DNA of 64,000 bases, from the NCBI RefSeq assembly GCF_037029465.1, contig NZ_JAYMEM010000026.1:434001-498000 (forward strand). The letters run 5' to 3'. The notes under the pieces were generated by a model. It ran no database searches and was not told the DNA's origin. It worked only from the letters and a program-made list of their open reading frames with translations. The DNA comes from Mesoflavibacter sp037029465 (GTDB lineage Bacteria; Bacteroidota; Bacteroidia; Flavobacteriales; Flavobacteriaceae). Within the stretch, counting starts at the first letter, position 1. Each line of letters begins with the position of its first letter. The translations under genes and the position numbers were made by a program. Of the stretch, positions 24,692 through 32,451 are shown one piece after another.

Positions 24692-25426
24692 TTGAGAATA
24701 ATACCAGCAATAGATATAATAGAAGGAAAGTGCGTAAGATTAACTAAAGGCGATTACAGCACTACAAAAATGTACAATGAAAATCCGTTAGAAGTTGCCA
24801 AACAATTTGAAGATGCAGGCATAGAATACTTACATATGGTGGATTTGGAAGGTGCAAAAGCAGACCACGTAGTCAATTATAAAGTTTTAGAAAAGGTAGC
24901 AACAAAAACCAATTTAAAAATTGATTTTGGTGGCGGACTTAAATCAGACGACGATGTATTTATAGCTTTTAATTCTGGAGCTAAACAAATTACCGGTGGA
25001 AGTATAGCTGTAAAAAACACAGACACTTTTTTAAGATGGATTAATAAATATGGAACGCAAAAAATCATCCTTGGTGCCGATTGTAAAAATGAAAAAATCG
25101 CCATTTCTGGTTGGTTAGAAGAAAGTAGTTTAGACGTTGTACCATTTATACAAGACTATCAAAAAAATGGTATTCAATATGTGGTATGTACAGATATTTC
25201 AAAAGACGGAATGCTTCAAGGTCCATCAGTAGGTTTGTATAAAAAAATAATCAACCAATGTACCAATGGTAGCGCAGATCAATCTGTTAAACTTATCGCT
25301 TCTGGTGGAGTAACTACTATTGAAGATGTTGAAGTTTTATCTGAAATTGGTTGCGATGGAATCATAATTGGAAAAGCTATTTACGAAAACAGAATAAGTT
25401 TAAAAGAATTAGAACGCTTTTTATAA
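24692..25426 (+). CDS. hisA: phosphoribosylformimino-AICAR phosphate isomerase
   Basis: Amadori isomerase of histidine synthesis, a (beta/alpha)8 barrel of 244 residues. It begins RIIPAIDIIEGKCVRLTKGD, with the catalytic Asp at residue 8, and has IDFGGGLKSDDDV, VCTDISKDGMLQGPS and ASGGVTTIEDVE as phosphate and active-site loops. The start is TTG at 24692, since no ATG is available before the conserved N-terminus. The gene lies 15 nt after hisH. Confidence 0.95.
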   Translation: MRIIPAIDIIEGKCVRLTKGDYSTTKMYNENPLEVAKQFEDAGIEYLHMVDLEGAKADHVVNYKVLEKVATKTNLKIDFGGGLKSDDDVFIAFNSGAKQITGGSIAVKNTDTFLRWINKYGTQKIILGADCKNEKIAISGWLEESSLDVVPFIQDYQKNGIQYVVCTDISKDGMLQGPSVGLYKKIINQCTNGSADQSVKLIASGGVTTIEDVEVLSEIGCDGIIIGKAIYENRISLKELERFL

Positions 25427-25437
25427 TATAAATAATT

Positions 25438-25500
25438 AGCCTTTAGCCTTTTGCTTTTAGCAACACGTTAGAAGCAAAAAGCCAAGAGCCAAAAGCCAAA
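25438..25500. repeat. imperfect inverted repeat between hisA and hisF
   Basis: AGCCTTTTGCTTTTAGC and TAGAAGCAAAAAGCC form an imperfect hairpin, followed by a direct repeat of AGCCAA units running up to the hisF ATG. It differs in sequence from the ATTCC-type repeats in the other his gaps. Confidence 0.55.
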
Positions 25501-25503
25501 TAA

Positions 25504-26259
25504 ATGCTAACAAAACGAATCATACCTTGTCTAGATATTAAAAACGGTCGAACCGTTAAAGGCGTTAATTTTGTTAATTTAAGAGATGCAGGCGATCCTG
25601 TAGAATTAGCAAAACAGTATGCAGAAAAAGGTGCAGACGAATTGGTGTTTTTAGATATTTCTGCAACTTTAGAAGCTAGAAAAACAATAATTGAAATGGT
25701 GCTTAAAGTCGCAGGACAAGTCAATATTCCATTTACCGTTGGTGGCGGAATTTCAAGTGTAGAAGATGTAGATATGCTTTTAAAATCTGGTGCAGATAAA
25801 ATATCTGTAAATTCTTCAGCTGTAAAACGACCAGAATTGGTTAATGAATTGTCAAGTAAATTCGGTAGCCAATGTGTTGTAGTTGCTATAGATGCCAAAC
25901 AAGTTAAAGAACAATGGAAAGTGCATTTAGCTGGTGGAAGTATTCCAACCGAAATAGATCTATTCGATTGGGCAAAAGAAGTTGAAACAAGAGGCGCAGG
26001 CGAAATTCTGTTTACCTCGATGAATAACGATGGAACAAAAAACGGATTTGCAAATGAAGCTTTGGCTAAACTATCAGACACTGTAAATATCCCAATCATT
26101 GCGTCTGGTGGCGCAGGAACTATTAAACATTTTACAGATACTTTTAAAGTAGGAAAAGCCGATGCTGCTTTGGCTGCAAGTGTATTTCATTTTGGTGAAA
26201 TAGAAATAAAAGACTTAAAAGAAGAATTAAAACAGAAAGGTGTTTCTGTTAGACTATAA
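25504..26259 (+). CDS. hisF: imidazole glycerol phosphate synthase, cyclase subunit
   Basis: Cyclase of the HisHF complex, producing imidazole glycerol phosphate and AICAR. The 251-residue barrel starts TKRIIPCLDIKNGRTVKGVN with the catalytic Asp at residue 11. It has FTVGGGISSVEDVDMLL, KISVNSSAV, the second catalytic Asp in SMNNDGTKNGF (family: SMDRDGTKxGY), and ASGGAGTIKHF. The usual Asp-Arg of that loop is Asn-Asn here, but the catalytic Asp is kept. Confidence 0.95.
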   Translation: MLTKRIIPCLDIKNGRTVKGVNFVNLRDAGDPVELAKQYAEKGADELVFLDISATLEARKTIIEMVLKVAGQVNIPFTVGGGISSVEDVDMLLKSGADKISVNSSAVKRPELVNELSSKFGSQCVVVAIDAKQVKEQWKVHLAGGSIPTEIDLFDWAKEVETRGAGEILFTSMNNDGTKNGFANEALAKLSDTVNIPIIASGGAGTIKHFTDTFKVGKADAALAASVFHFGEIEIKDLKEELKQKGVSVRL

Positions 26260-26260
26260 A

Positions 26261-26287
26261 TTGTCATTCCGCACTTGATGCGGAATC
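26261..26287. repeat. palindromic repeat between hisF and hisIE
   Basis: TTGTCATTCCGCA-CTTGA-TGCGGAAT followed by CC. It is nearly identical to the repeat at 24001 with compensatory stem changes (GTA/TAC against GCA/TGC), which indicates selection for pairing. Confidence 0.8.
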
Positions 26288-26301
26288 CAAAAATCAACAT
26301 T

Positions 26302-26898
26302 ATGAACATAGATTTCAATAAAAATAAAGACGGATTAGTCCCAGCAATCATTCAAGATGCAACAACCAAAAATGTGTTGATGCTTGGTTATATGAATGAA
26401 GAAGCGCTTAAAAAAACTCAAGATACAAAGCTAGTAACCTTTTTTAGTCGTACCAAAAACCGACTTTGGACCAAAGGTGAGGAAAGCGGTAACGTTTTAA
26501 ACTTAGTAGATATTAAATTAGATTGTGATAACGATACTTTGTTAGTAATTGTAAATCCAAAAGGACCAATATGCCACACTGGAAGCGATACATGTTGGAA
26601 TGAAGCTAATACCGAATCTTACGGATTTTTAACCCAATTAGAAAACACAATACAAAGTAGAGTAGAAGCTGGTAATACTGAAAAATCGTATGTAGCTTCA
26701 TTATTTGCAAAAGGAATTAATAAAGTGGCTCAAAAAGTTGGTGAAGAAGCTGTAGAAGTCGTTATTGAAGCTAAAGATAATAACGACGATTTATTTTTAA
26801 ATGAAAGTGCCGATTTGTTGTTTCACTATTTAATGTTATTGCAAGCAAAAGGTTTTAAGTTGGAAGATGTGATTAAGGTTTTAAAAGAAAGACACTAA
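26302..26898 (+). CDS. hisIE: bifunctional phosphoribosyl-AMP cyclohydrolase / phosphoribosyl-ATP pyrophosphatase
   Basis: Steps 2 and 3 of histidine synthesis in one 198-residue protein. The HisI half (residues 1-105) has NVLMLGYMNEEAL, SRTKNRLWTKGEESGN and metal-binding CDNDTLL and CHTGSDTCW. The HisE half (residues about 110-198) has the helical EGIxKVAQKVGEEAVEVVIEA pattern and NESADLLFHYLMLL. I start at ATG 26302; in-frame ATGs at 26275 and 26278 lie in a repeat. It ends the operon and overlaps the convergent symporter by 4 nt. Confidence 0.95.
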   Translation: MNIDFNKNKDGLVPAIIQDATTKNVLMLGYMNEEALKKTQDTKLVTFFSRTKNRLWTKGEESGNVLNLVDIKLDCDNDTLLVIVNPKGPICHTGSDTCWNEANTESYGFLTQLENTIQSRVEAGNTEKSYVASLFAKGINKVAQKVGEEAVEVVIEAKDNNDDLFLNESADLLFHYLMLLQAKGFKLEDVIKVLKERH

Positions 26899-28616
26899 TC
26901 CTTATTTAATCGGTAAATAATAAACCCTAAAACAGTTGTAATAACTAATAATACAAATCCTTTTAAGCTATTGCCATAAATAAAACTTCCAATTGAAAAC
27001 AATAATGCGTAAACACCAAAAACACCACAGAAAAAACTAATTGTTTTATTGCCAAAACCTTTAAATTTTGATTCGTCACCAAATATCAAAGCATTAAAAG
27101 AAGCTAATGTTTTTGCATCTGAAGGTTGAGTTATTAACGTCACAATAATCCATCCTATTGTAGTAGTAACAACACCAAATACTAATTGCCAATGTTCAGC
27201 AATGTCTACTAAAGGTGTTTCTAGTTTTCCGTTAATAAAAAAGAAAACTGCGATTAAAAACGAAATGACCATAGCTGCAATTTCGCTGTAAGGGTTAATT
27301 CTGCTCCAAAACCATCGTAAAATAAATAATAATCCTGTTCCAGCACCAATTTGAAGTAACAGATTAAATACATCTGCTGCCGATTGTAGATAAAATGAAA
27401 ATAACGCAGCGCATAGCATCAATAACACTGTTGAAATACGTCCAACTAAAACCTGCTCTTTATCTGTAGCTTCTGGTTTTAAAAATCGTTTATAAAAATC
27501 ATTAACAATATATGAGCTTCCCCAATTTAATTGTGTTGAAATGGTACTCATAAACGCCGCAATAAGTGATGTTAAAACTATACCAATTAATCCAGCAGGT
27601 AAATAGGTCATCATTGCTGCGTAAGCAACGTCATGACCTTTCATTTGGTTGGTAAGGTTTGGAAAGGTGTTAGAAATAGTTTCTAAATTTGGAAATATTA
27701 CAATAGATGCCAAACCAACCACAATCCAAGGCCAAGGTCTGATGGCGTAATGTGCAACATTAAAAAATAAAGTTGCCCAAGTCGCATGTTTTTCGTTTTT
27801 AGCAGCTAGCATTCGTTGTGCAATATATCCGCCGCCACCAGGTTCTGCACCAGGATACCAAGTGCTCCACCATTGTACAGCTAACGGAATAATTAGCAAA
27901 GTTATTAGTGCTTCTGTGTTGCTAAAATCAGGAAAAAAGGCTAATTTATCTACTACATTTTCATTAGTTAAAAGATTGTTGATGCCTCCAATTTCAGGGA
28001 TATTAACAATATAAATCGTAGCCCAAATACTTCCAACCATTGCAATAATAAACTGAATAAAATCTGTAATCAAAACACCTTTTAATCCTCCTAATGTTGA
28101 GTAAATCACAACAATAATAGAAGCGTAGAGTAGCATTTCTTCTTGAGAAATTCCTAATAAAATATTTGCAATTTTTGCTCCAGCCAAACATACGCCAGCC
28201 ATAGTAATGATATTAAAAATAACACCAAGGTAAATAGCTCTAAATCCACGTAAAAAACCAGCTGTTTTTCCGCTATAGCGTAGTTCATAAAACTCTAAAT
28301 CAGTTGTAATTCCGCTTTTTCTCCAAAGTTTTGCATAAAAAAATACGGTCAACATTCCTGTTAATAATAATGCCCACCAAACCCAGTTTCCGGAAACGCC
28401 GTTTGTTCTAACCAATTCGGTAACCAAACCAGGTGTATCTGCAGCAAAAGTTGTTGCAACCATGCTTACACCTAGTAACCACCAAGGCATATTTCGGCTT
28501 GATAAGAAGAATGATTTTGTATCTTTTCCGGCTTGTTTAGAAACAAAAATTCCGATTGCAGCAAAAAGAATTAAGAAAAAGGCAATAATTACCCAATCTA
28601 AAGTAGATAGAACCAT
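26895..28616 (-). CDS. sodium:solute symporter family protein
   Basis: 573-residue integral membrane protein of the SSS (SLC5-like) family, with about 14 hydrophobic segments. Family features include TKSFFLSSRNMPWWLLGVSM near residue 35, the stretch GGLKGVLITDFIQFIIAMVG near residue 180, and ISTQLNWGSSYIVNDFYKRF near residue 370. The substrate is not identifiable; sugars, amino acids or nucleosides are all possible. It stands alone, convergent with the his operon. Confidence 0.92.
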   Translation of the reverse strand: MVLSTLDWVIIAFFLILFAAIGIFVSKQAGKDTKSFFLSSRNMPWWLLGVSMVATTFAADTPGLVTELVRTNGVSGNWVWWALLLTGMLTVFFYAKLWRKSGITTDLEFYELRYSGKTAGFLRGFRAIYLGVIFNIITMAGVCLAGAKIANILLGISQEEMLLYASIIVVIYSTLGGLKGVLITDFIQFIIAMVGSIWATIYIVNIPEIGGINNLLTNENVVDKLAFFPDFSNTEALITLLIIPLAVQWWSTWYPGAEPGGGGYIAQRMLAAKNEKHATWATLFFNVAHYAIRPWPWIVVGLASIVIFPNLETISNTFPNLTNQMKGHDVAYAAMMTYLPAGLIGIVLTSLIAAFMSTISTQLNWGSSYIVNDFYKRFLKPEATDKEQVLVGRISTVLLMLCAALFSFYLQSAADVFNLLLQIGAGTGLLFILRWFWSRINPYSEIAAMVISFLIAVFFFINGKLETPLVDIAEHWQLVFGVVTTTIGWIIVTLITQPSDAKTLASFNALIFGDESKFKGFGNKTISFFCGVFGVYALLFSIGSFIYGNSLKGFVLLVITTVLGFIIYRLNKD

Positions 28617-28660
28617 AATTTTAAATGTTGATAAACAAATCTAAGATTTATTGACAAATA

Positions 28661-28692
28661 AAAAAGCATTAGAAATTTCTAATGCTTTTTTT
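28661..28692. terminator. intrinsic terminator (palindromic)
   Basis: AAAAAGCATTAGAAA is directly followed by its reverse complement TTTCTAATGCTTTTT, flanked by A and T runs. It lies downstream of the 145-residue minus-strand gene and upstream of the symporter start, separating the two units. Confidence 0.88.
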
Positions 28693-28709
28693 ACTTGAGT
28701 TGTTGTTTG

Positions 28710-29147
28710 TTATTTAAGCCAACCTTTTGCAATACCTTTATTTGAGAAAATAATTAAAAGTATTGCTATAACAGGTATTGAAATTGACATTGATGAGTCA
28801 AAAGCAGTCATTTTATCCTTTAAAGGCGAAAGAAAGAATGTAAAAATAGATTGAACTATTACCGCAATAAATGAAATTATAAATAAGATATTAGCTAATT
28901 TTTTTCTTGCTAAAAGCATAATACATGCAATAAATCCAGCAAATACAGCAATAGCAAACGCTGCTGTATACCATGCAGGATAATCTATACTATACATTTC
29001 TTGTTGTTCTGGCGGCATTGCAGCTAAAGCTTCTTCTGTTAAAAAGGCTTGTCCTAAGTAAGCCATTACACCCATTGCGTTCCATATTAAAGCAATAACG
29101 CTTACTATCCAGAACCAAATTGGTGGTTTTTGTGCAGTTGTTGTCAT
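28710..29147 (-). CDS. small integral membrane protein, four TM segments
   Basis: 145 residues with hydrophobic stretches near 11-32, 60-80, 85-105 and 118-136, and a loop AAMPPEQQEMYSIDYPAWYT between the first two. It resembles uncharacterised flavobacterial membrane proteins with a Trp-rich N-terminus (PPIWFWIVSVIALIWN). I know no function for this group. It is monocistronic, with a terminator directly after its stop. Confidence 0.8.
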   Translation of the reverse strand: MTTTAQKPPIWFWIVSVIALIWNAMGVMAYLGQAFLTEEALAAMPPEQQEMYSIDYPAWYTAAFAIAVFAGFIACIMLLARKKLANILFIISFIAVIVQSIFTFFLSPLKDKMTAFDSSMSISIPVIAILLIIFSNKGIAKGWLK

Positions 29148-29235
29148 AATTTTTAAAATTTAGTTAGTTTTTGTGATATACAATTTATAAAATTTTTGCC
29201 AATTGTGATGTAAAAACTTATTTTCGGCAATAATT

Positions 29236-30015
29236 ATGAAAAAGAAATTCTTTTACGTTATCACCATTCAATACTTAGGCTATCGTTTTCACGGATGGCA
29301 AAAACAACCCGATGTAAAAACCTTACATTTAATGGTAGATCGTACTTTAAATTTCATTTTAAATAAAAAGCCTTTTAAAACTTTAGTTTCTGGTCGTACA
29401 GATGCAATGGTTAGTGCAGAAAATGCTGCTTTCGAGTTGTTTTTAGAAGAATCTATTGAAGATTTTGACGCGTTTTTAGAGTTGTTTAATTACAATTTAC
29501 CTCAAGATATTCGTGCTAAATCTATCAGAGAAGTAGATGCTAGTTTTAATATTATTCAATCTTCAAAAACTAAAGAATATATATACATTTTTGCTTTTGG
29601 CGGGAAATTTCATCCATTTTGTGCGCCAATAATGACTACTATTTTAGATCCATTGAATATTGAGGTAATGCAAGAAGGCGCAAAACTTTTTGAAGGTAAA
29701 CATTATCTAAAGAACTACTGTTTTAGACCAACAGATAATGGTATCTACGAAAGAGAAATTGATACTTGCGAAATTGTAGAAAACACACTTTATACTGCAA
29801 ATTTTTTCCCTGAAACAACGTATATGTTACGTGTAAGAGGTAAAGGTTTTATGAGAAATCAAATACGATTAATGATGGGCGCACTAATTAATTTAGGAAA
29901 AGGAGAGCTGACTTTAGAAGATATAAAATCTAGCTTAACTCCCGAAAACACTGTTGCTATAGATTATGTTGCGCCTGCATCTGGACTTATTCTTCACAAA
30001 CTAGAGTTTGATTAA
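29236..30015 (+). CDS. TruA-like tRNA pseudouridine synthase (divergent)
   Basis: 259 residues with TruA architecture: ITIQYLGYRFHGWQKQP at the N-terminus, the catalytic loop SGRTDAMVSAENAAF with Asp at residue 56, and RGKGFMRNQIRLMMGALINLGKG near the C-terminus. In canonical TruA the loop reads GRTDxGVHA; here Gly is Met and His is Ser, so it may be a paralogue with altered RNA target rather than the housekeeping enzyme for U38-40. The catalytic Asp is intact. Confidence 0.85.
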   Translation: MKKKFFYVITIQYLGYRFHGWQKQPDVKTLHLMVDRTLNFILNKKPFKTLVSGRTDAMVSAENAAFELFLEESIEDFDAFLELFNYNLPQDIRAKSIREVDASFNIIQSSKTKEYIYIFAFGGKFHPFCAPIMTTILDPLNIEVMQEGAKLFEGKHYLKNYCFRPTDNGIYEREIDTCEIVENTLYTANFFPETTYMLRVRGKGFMRNQIRLMMGALINLGKGELTLEDIKSSLTPENTVAIDYVAPASGLILHKLEFD

Positions 30016-30176
30016 TCTGTTAATTGATTTAACATAACTCATTTTTCTTAACACAATATTATGTTAAAAGCTAAAGCTATTAGTTAAAGCTAGTTAAATA
30101 TCCTGTAATCAATATTGTTTAATAGTAACTTAGTATTGTTAAACAAATTAAACAACCCAAAAATATAATATTGATT

Positions 30177-30680
30177 ATGAGTTATTTGAATATGCAAGAT
30201 GAAAAATTATTACCAGTAGTAATGGAGCTAAATACATTATTATCTGACTACCATATGTACTACCAAAAATTAAGAAGTTTTCACTGGAATATATTAGGAA
30301 AAAACTTTTTTGACCTTCATGAACAGTTTGAAAACATGTACAATGACGCACAAGTAAAAATTGATGAAATAGCTGAGCGAATTTTAACACTTAGACATCA
30401 CCCTGTAAGCAAGTTTAGTGATTACATTAAAATTGCAACCGTGCAAGAGGAAAGCGCTATGATTTCTGACCAAGCAATGATAGATTCACTTTTAAAAGAC
30501 CATAAAATTATCTTGGCGCAAATGTCTAGTGTTATAGATTCTGCTGAAAATGCTAGTGATGAAGGTACTGTAGATTTAATTGGAGCATACATTAGAGAAT
30601 TAGAAAAAACAAGTTGGATGTTAAATGCTTGGACTAAAAAGTCTACAGAGCAATTAAAAGAAGATACTGTAGCTAGTTAA
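30177..30680 (+). CDS. dps: Dps-like ferritin (DNA protection during starvation)
   Basis: 167-residue ferritin-like protein. Dps dodecamers oxidise and store iron and protect DNA under oxidative stress. The inter-subunit ferroxidase residues are visible in RSFHWNILGKNFFDLHEQFE and NDAQVKIDEIAERI. ATG 30177 (MSYLNMQ) is preferred over an in-frame TTG at 30171. It opens a cluster of likely stress genes on the same strand (MscS channel, DUF1328, two lipoproteins). Confidence 0.92.
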   Translation: MSYLNMQDEKLLPVVMELNTLLSDYHMYYQKLRSFHWNILGKNFFDLHEQFENMYNDAQVKIDEIAERILTLRHHPVSKFSDYIKIATVQEESAMISDQAMIDSLLKDHKIILAQMSSVIDSAENASDEGTVDLIGAYIRELEKTSWMLNAWTKKSTEQLKEDTVAS

Positions 30681-30730
30681 TTATTCAATTAATAATTAAA
30701 ACAGTATTAACCTTTTAAAACAACAACATT

Positions 30731-31633
30731 ATGAAAAATCAACTATCAGAAGCCTATAATTTACTAATTGAAAAATTAGAAGGTTGGTTTAATATTATAG
30801 TAACCAACATACCAAATCTAATTTTAGCAATCATAGTATTGTTTGCTGCCTATTTTGTTTCAAAATATGTAAACAAATATGTAAGTAAGTTAATGGCTAA
30901 AAGAGTAGAGCAAAACTCTATTACTAAAATGGTAGGACGTATTTCTGCAGTAGTTGTAGTATTAGCAGGACTATTTTTAGCCTTAGGTATCTTAAATCTT
31001 AGTAAAACATTAACCTCTTTATTAGCTGGTGCTGGTGTTGCAGGTTTAGCAATAGGTTTAGCATTACAAGGTACTTTATCTAACACTTTTGCAGGTATTG
31101 TATTGTCTTTTAGAAAGAAAATACAAATAGGACATTGGGTAGAAACCAATGGATTTTCTGGAGAAGTAATGGATATAAATCTTAAAGATTTCACCTTAAA
31201 AGAAGCAGATAACAATATAGTAGTCATACCTAATAAAAAGATTTTAGAGAATCCGCTAAAAAATTACACGCTAACCACAAAAATGAGAGTGTTTTTAGAA
31301 TGCGGTGTAGGCTACGAGTCTGATTTAGAACAAGTAGAGCAACTGACTAAAGAAACCATTTGCAACACTTTTGATCAAATAGAAAAACCAGAAGATGTAG
31401 AGTTTTACTTTACAGAATACGGATCAAGCTCAATAAATTACTTATGTAGATTTTGGATTGATGCCGAAAATGCTCTAGAAAAATTAAGAGCAAAAAGTAA
31501 AGCCATTATCGAAATTAAAAAAGCATACGATAAAGCGGATATTAACATTCCGTTTCCTATCAGAACGCTTCAATTTGACAACAAATTATCATTTGAAGCT
31601 CAAAACTTAGAGGAGCAATTCTCTAATAACTAA
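30731..31633 (+). CDS. small-conductance mechanosensitive channel (MscS family)
   Basis: 300 residues. An N-terminal helix and three TM segments come first, with the pore-lining TM3 pattern LTSLLAGAGVAGLAIGLALQ near residues 95-115. The conserved FAGIVLSFRKKIQIGHWVE, VVIPNKKILENPLKNYT and a cytoplasmic beta/alpha domain follow. Such channels release solutes upon osmotic downshock. The gene is 50 nt after dps, consistent with a shared stress regulon. Confidence 0.93.
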   Translation: MKNQLSEAYNLLIEKLEGWFNIIVTNIPNLILAIIVLFAAYFVSKYVNKYVSKLMAKRVEQNSITKMVGRISAVVVVLAGLFLALGILNLSKTLTSLLAGAGVAGLAIGLALQGTLSNTFAGIVLSFRKKIQIGHWVETNGFSGEVMDINLKDFTLKEADNNIVVIPNKKILENPLKNYTLTTKMRVFLECGVGYESDLEQVEQLTKETICNTFDQIEKPEDVEFYFTEYGSSSINYLCRFWIDAENALEKLRAKSKAIIEIKKAYDKADINIPFPIRTLQFDNKLSFEAQNLEEQFSNN

Positions 31634-31657
31634 AAGCAAAGCGCTGTTAGTTAAACA

Positions 31658-31677
31658 TTAACCATTTAAAACCAAAA
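31658..31677 (+). repeat. 20-nt leader repeat, copy 1
   Basis: ATTAACCATTTAAAACCAAA ends 3 nt before the DUF1328 ATG. The same sequence precedes the next gene (31911-31930), and a near copy precedes the third (32178-32197). Confidence 0.75.
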
Positions 31678-31680
31678 ATT

Positions 31681-31839
31681 ATGTTACGTTGGACAATCAC
31701 ATTTATTATTATCGCAATTATAGCCGGAATTTTAGGCTTTGGTGGCATTGCAGGAGCAGCTGCAGGAATTGCAAAAATCTTATTCTTTGTCTTTTTAGTG
31801 CTATTTGTAGTATCACTATTAAGAGGAGCAACTAGATAA
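31681..31839 (+). CDS. DUF1328 family small membrane protein
   Basis: 52-residue protein, almost entirely hydrophobic: MLRWTITFIIIAIIAGILGF, then GGIAGAAAGIAKILFFVF, and LVLFVVSLLRGATR at the C-terminus. The start MLRW, the GxGGIAGxAxGIAKILF core and the two-TM hairpin match DUF1328/YtjA. The function is unknown; homologues are often found among stress-induced genes. It sits within the Dps/MscS/lipoprotein cluster. Confidence 0.88.
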   Translation: MLRWTITFIIIAIIAGILGFGGIAGAAAGIAKILFFVFLVLFVVSLLRGATR

Positions 31840-31849
31840 ATTACTAGTC

Positions 31850-31904
31850 AACTAATCAGTTACTTAAATTTATTTAGAAGCAAAAATAAGCTAGCTGATT
31901 AGTT
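31850..31904. repeat. 10-bp inverted repeat with 35-nt loop
   Basis: AACTAATCAG (31850-31859) and CTGATTAGTT (31895-31904) are perfect reverse complements in the gap before the first lipoprotein gene. There is no T-run, so termination is unlikely; mRNA processing or stability is possible. Confidence 0.5.
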
Positions 31905-31910
31905 CTATTT

Positions 31911-31930
31911 ATTAACCATTTAAAACCAAA
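31911..31930 (+). repeat. 20-nt leader repeat, copy 2
   Basis: ATTAACCATTTAAAACCAAA, identical to 31658-31677, ends 4 nt before the ATG of the first small lipoprotein. Confidence 0.75.
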
Positions 31931-31934
31931 TAAA

Positions 31935-32174
31935 ATGAAAAAATTAGTATATACCTTCTTAATCTTGTTCTCACTAACCACAGTGTTTACAAGTTGTAGA
32001 GATGAAAAGAAAACTCCAGAAGAAAAAATTGAAGAAACTATGGACGAAATGCAAGACGACATTGATGAAGCTTCAGATGATGTTAAAGATGCAATGGAGG
32101 ACGTAGAAGATGAAATTGAAGAGTATAAAGAAGAAAGTAAAGAAGAAGTCGAAGAAATGACGGACGAACAATAA
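31935..32174 (+). CDS. small acidic lipoprotein, 79 aa
   Basis: A signal peptide of about 20 residues ends in the lipobox-like VFTSC. The mature part is almost entirely Glu/Asp/Lys/Met and is predicted to be one long helix or coiled coil (KIEETMDEMQDDIDEASDDV and onward). It is closely related in layout to the next gene (FTSCR then DEK/EEK, then repeated E-D-V-x-D units). The function is unknown; a periplasmic stress or envelope role is inferred from the Dps/MscS neighbourhood. Confidence 0.82.
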   Translation: MKKLVYTFLILFSLTTVFTSCRDEKKTPEEKIEETMDEMQDDIDEASDDVKDAMEDVEDEIEEYKEESKEEVEEMTDEQ

Positions 32175-32177
32175 ACC

Positions 32178-32197
32178 ATTAACCACTAAAAACCAAA
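32178..32197 (+). repeat. 20-nt leader repeat, copy 3 (two mismatches)
   Basis: ATTAACCACTAAAAACCAAA differs from the other two copies at two positions and ends 4 nt before the ATG at 32202. Confidence 0.7.
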
Positions 32198-32201
32198 TAT
32201 T

Positions 32202-32357
32202 ATGAAATTTACGTTAAAAAAATCGATTTATGCATTAGTACTAATGTTCTCTTTAGCAACAGCATTTACATCTTGTAGAGAAGAAAAATCTACAGGAGAA
32301 AAAGTAGAAGATACTGTTGAAGATGTAGCAGATGACGTTGAAGATGCAGTAGATTAA
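32202..32357 (+). CDS. small acidic lipoprotein, 51 aa
   Basis: ATG 32202 to TAA 32355-32357. The signal peptide MKFTLKKSIYALVLMFSLAT is followed by AFTSC, a lipobox-like cleavage site, then REEKSTGEKVEDTVEDVADD and VEDAVD. It is a shorter paralogue of the upstream 79-residue lipoprotein, with the same FTSCR(D/E)EK junction. A strong terminator starts 28 nt after the stop and ends the Dps-to-lipoprotein cluster. Confidence 0.8.
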   Translation: MKFTLKKSIYALVLMFSLATAFTSCREEKSTGEKVEDTVEDVADDVEDAVD

Positions 32358-32384
32358 AAATCAAAATATAAATTGTTATGAAAC

Positions 32385-32415
32385 AAAAAACCTCAGTTGT
32401 AACTGAGGTTTTTTT
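32385..32415 (+). terminator. intrinsic terminator ending the stress cluster
   Basis: AAAAAACCTCAGTT pairs with AACTGAGGTTTTTT over a 2-nt gap, with a T-run. The perfect stem lies just after the second lipoprotein gene. Confidence 0.92.
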
Positions 32416-32451
32416 GTAACTTTATTAAAAAATTAAATTATAAAAATTGTA

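Noticed and set aside
25443..26099. 218-codon frame antisense to hisF
   Set aside because: hisF is fully supported by family motifs on the other strand. The antisense product is Ser/Thr/Pro-rich low-complexity, typical of a mirror frame.
19424..26287. CRISPR array
   Set aside because: The repeats are palindromic, spaced by whole genes, and no spacer/repeat periodicity or cas gene is present.
26275..26301. Upstream in-frame ATGs for hisIE
   Set aside because: They lie within a palindromic repeat shared with other gaps. The HisI domain starts after ATG 26302.
31874..32179. Ser-rich frame antisense to the first small lipoprotein
   Set aside because: The poly-Ser product is the mirror image of Glu/Asp codons. 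The sense frame has a signal peptide, lipobox and leader repeat.
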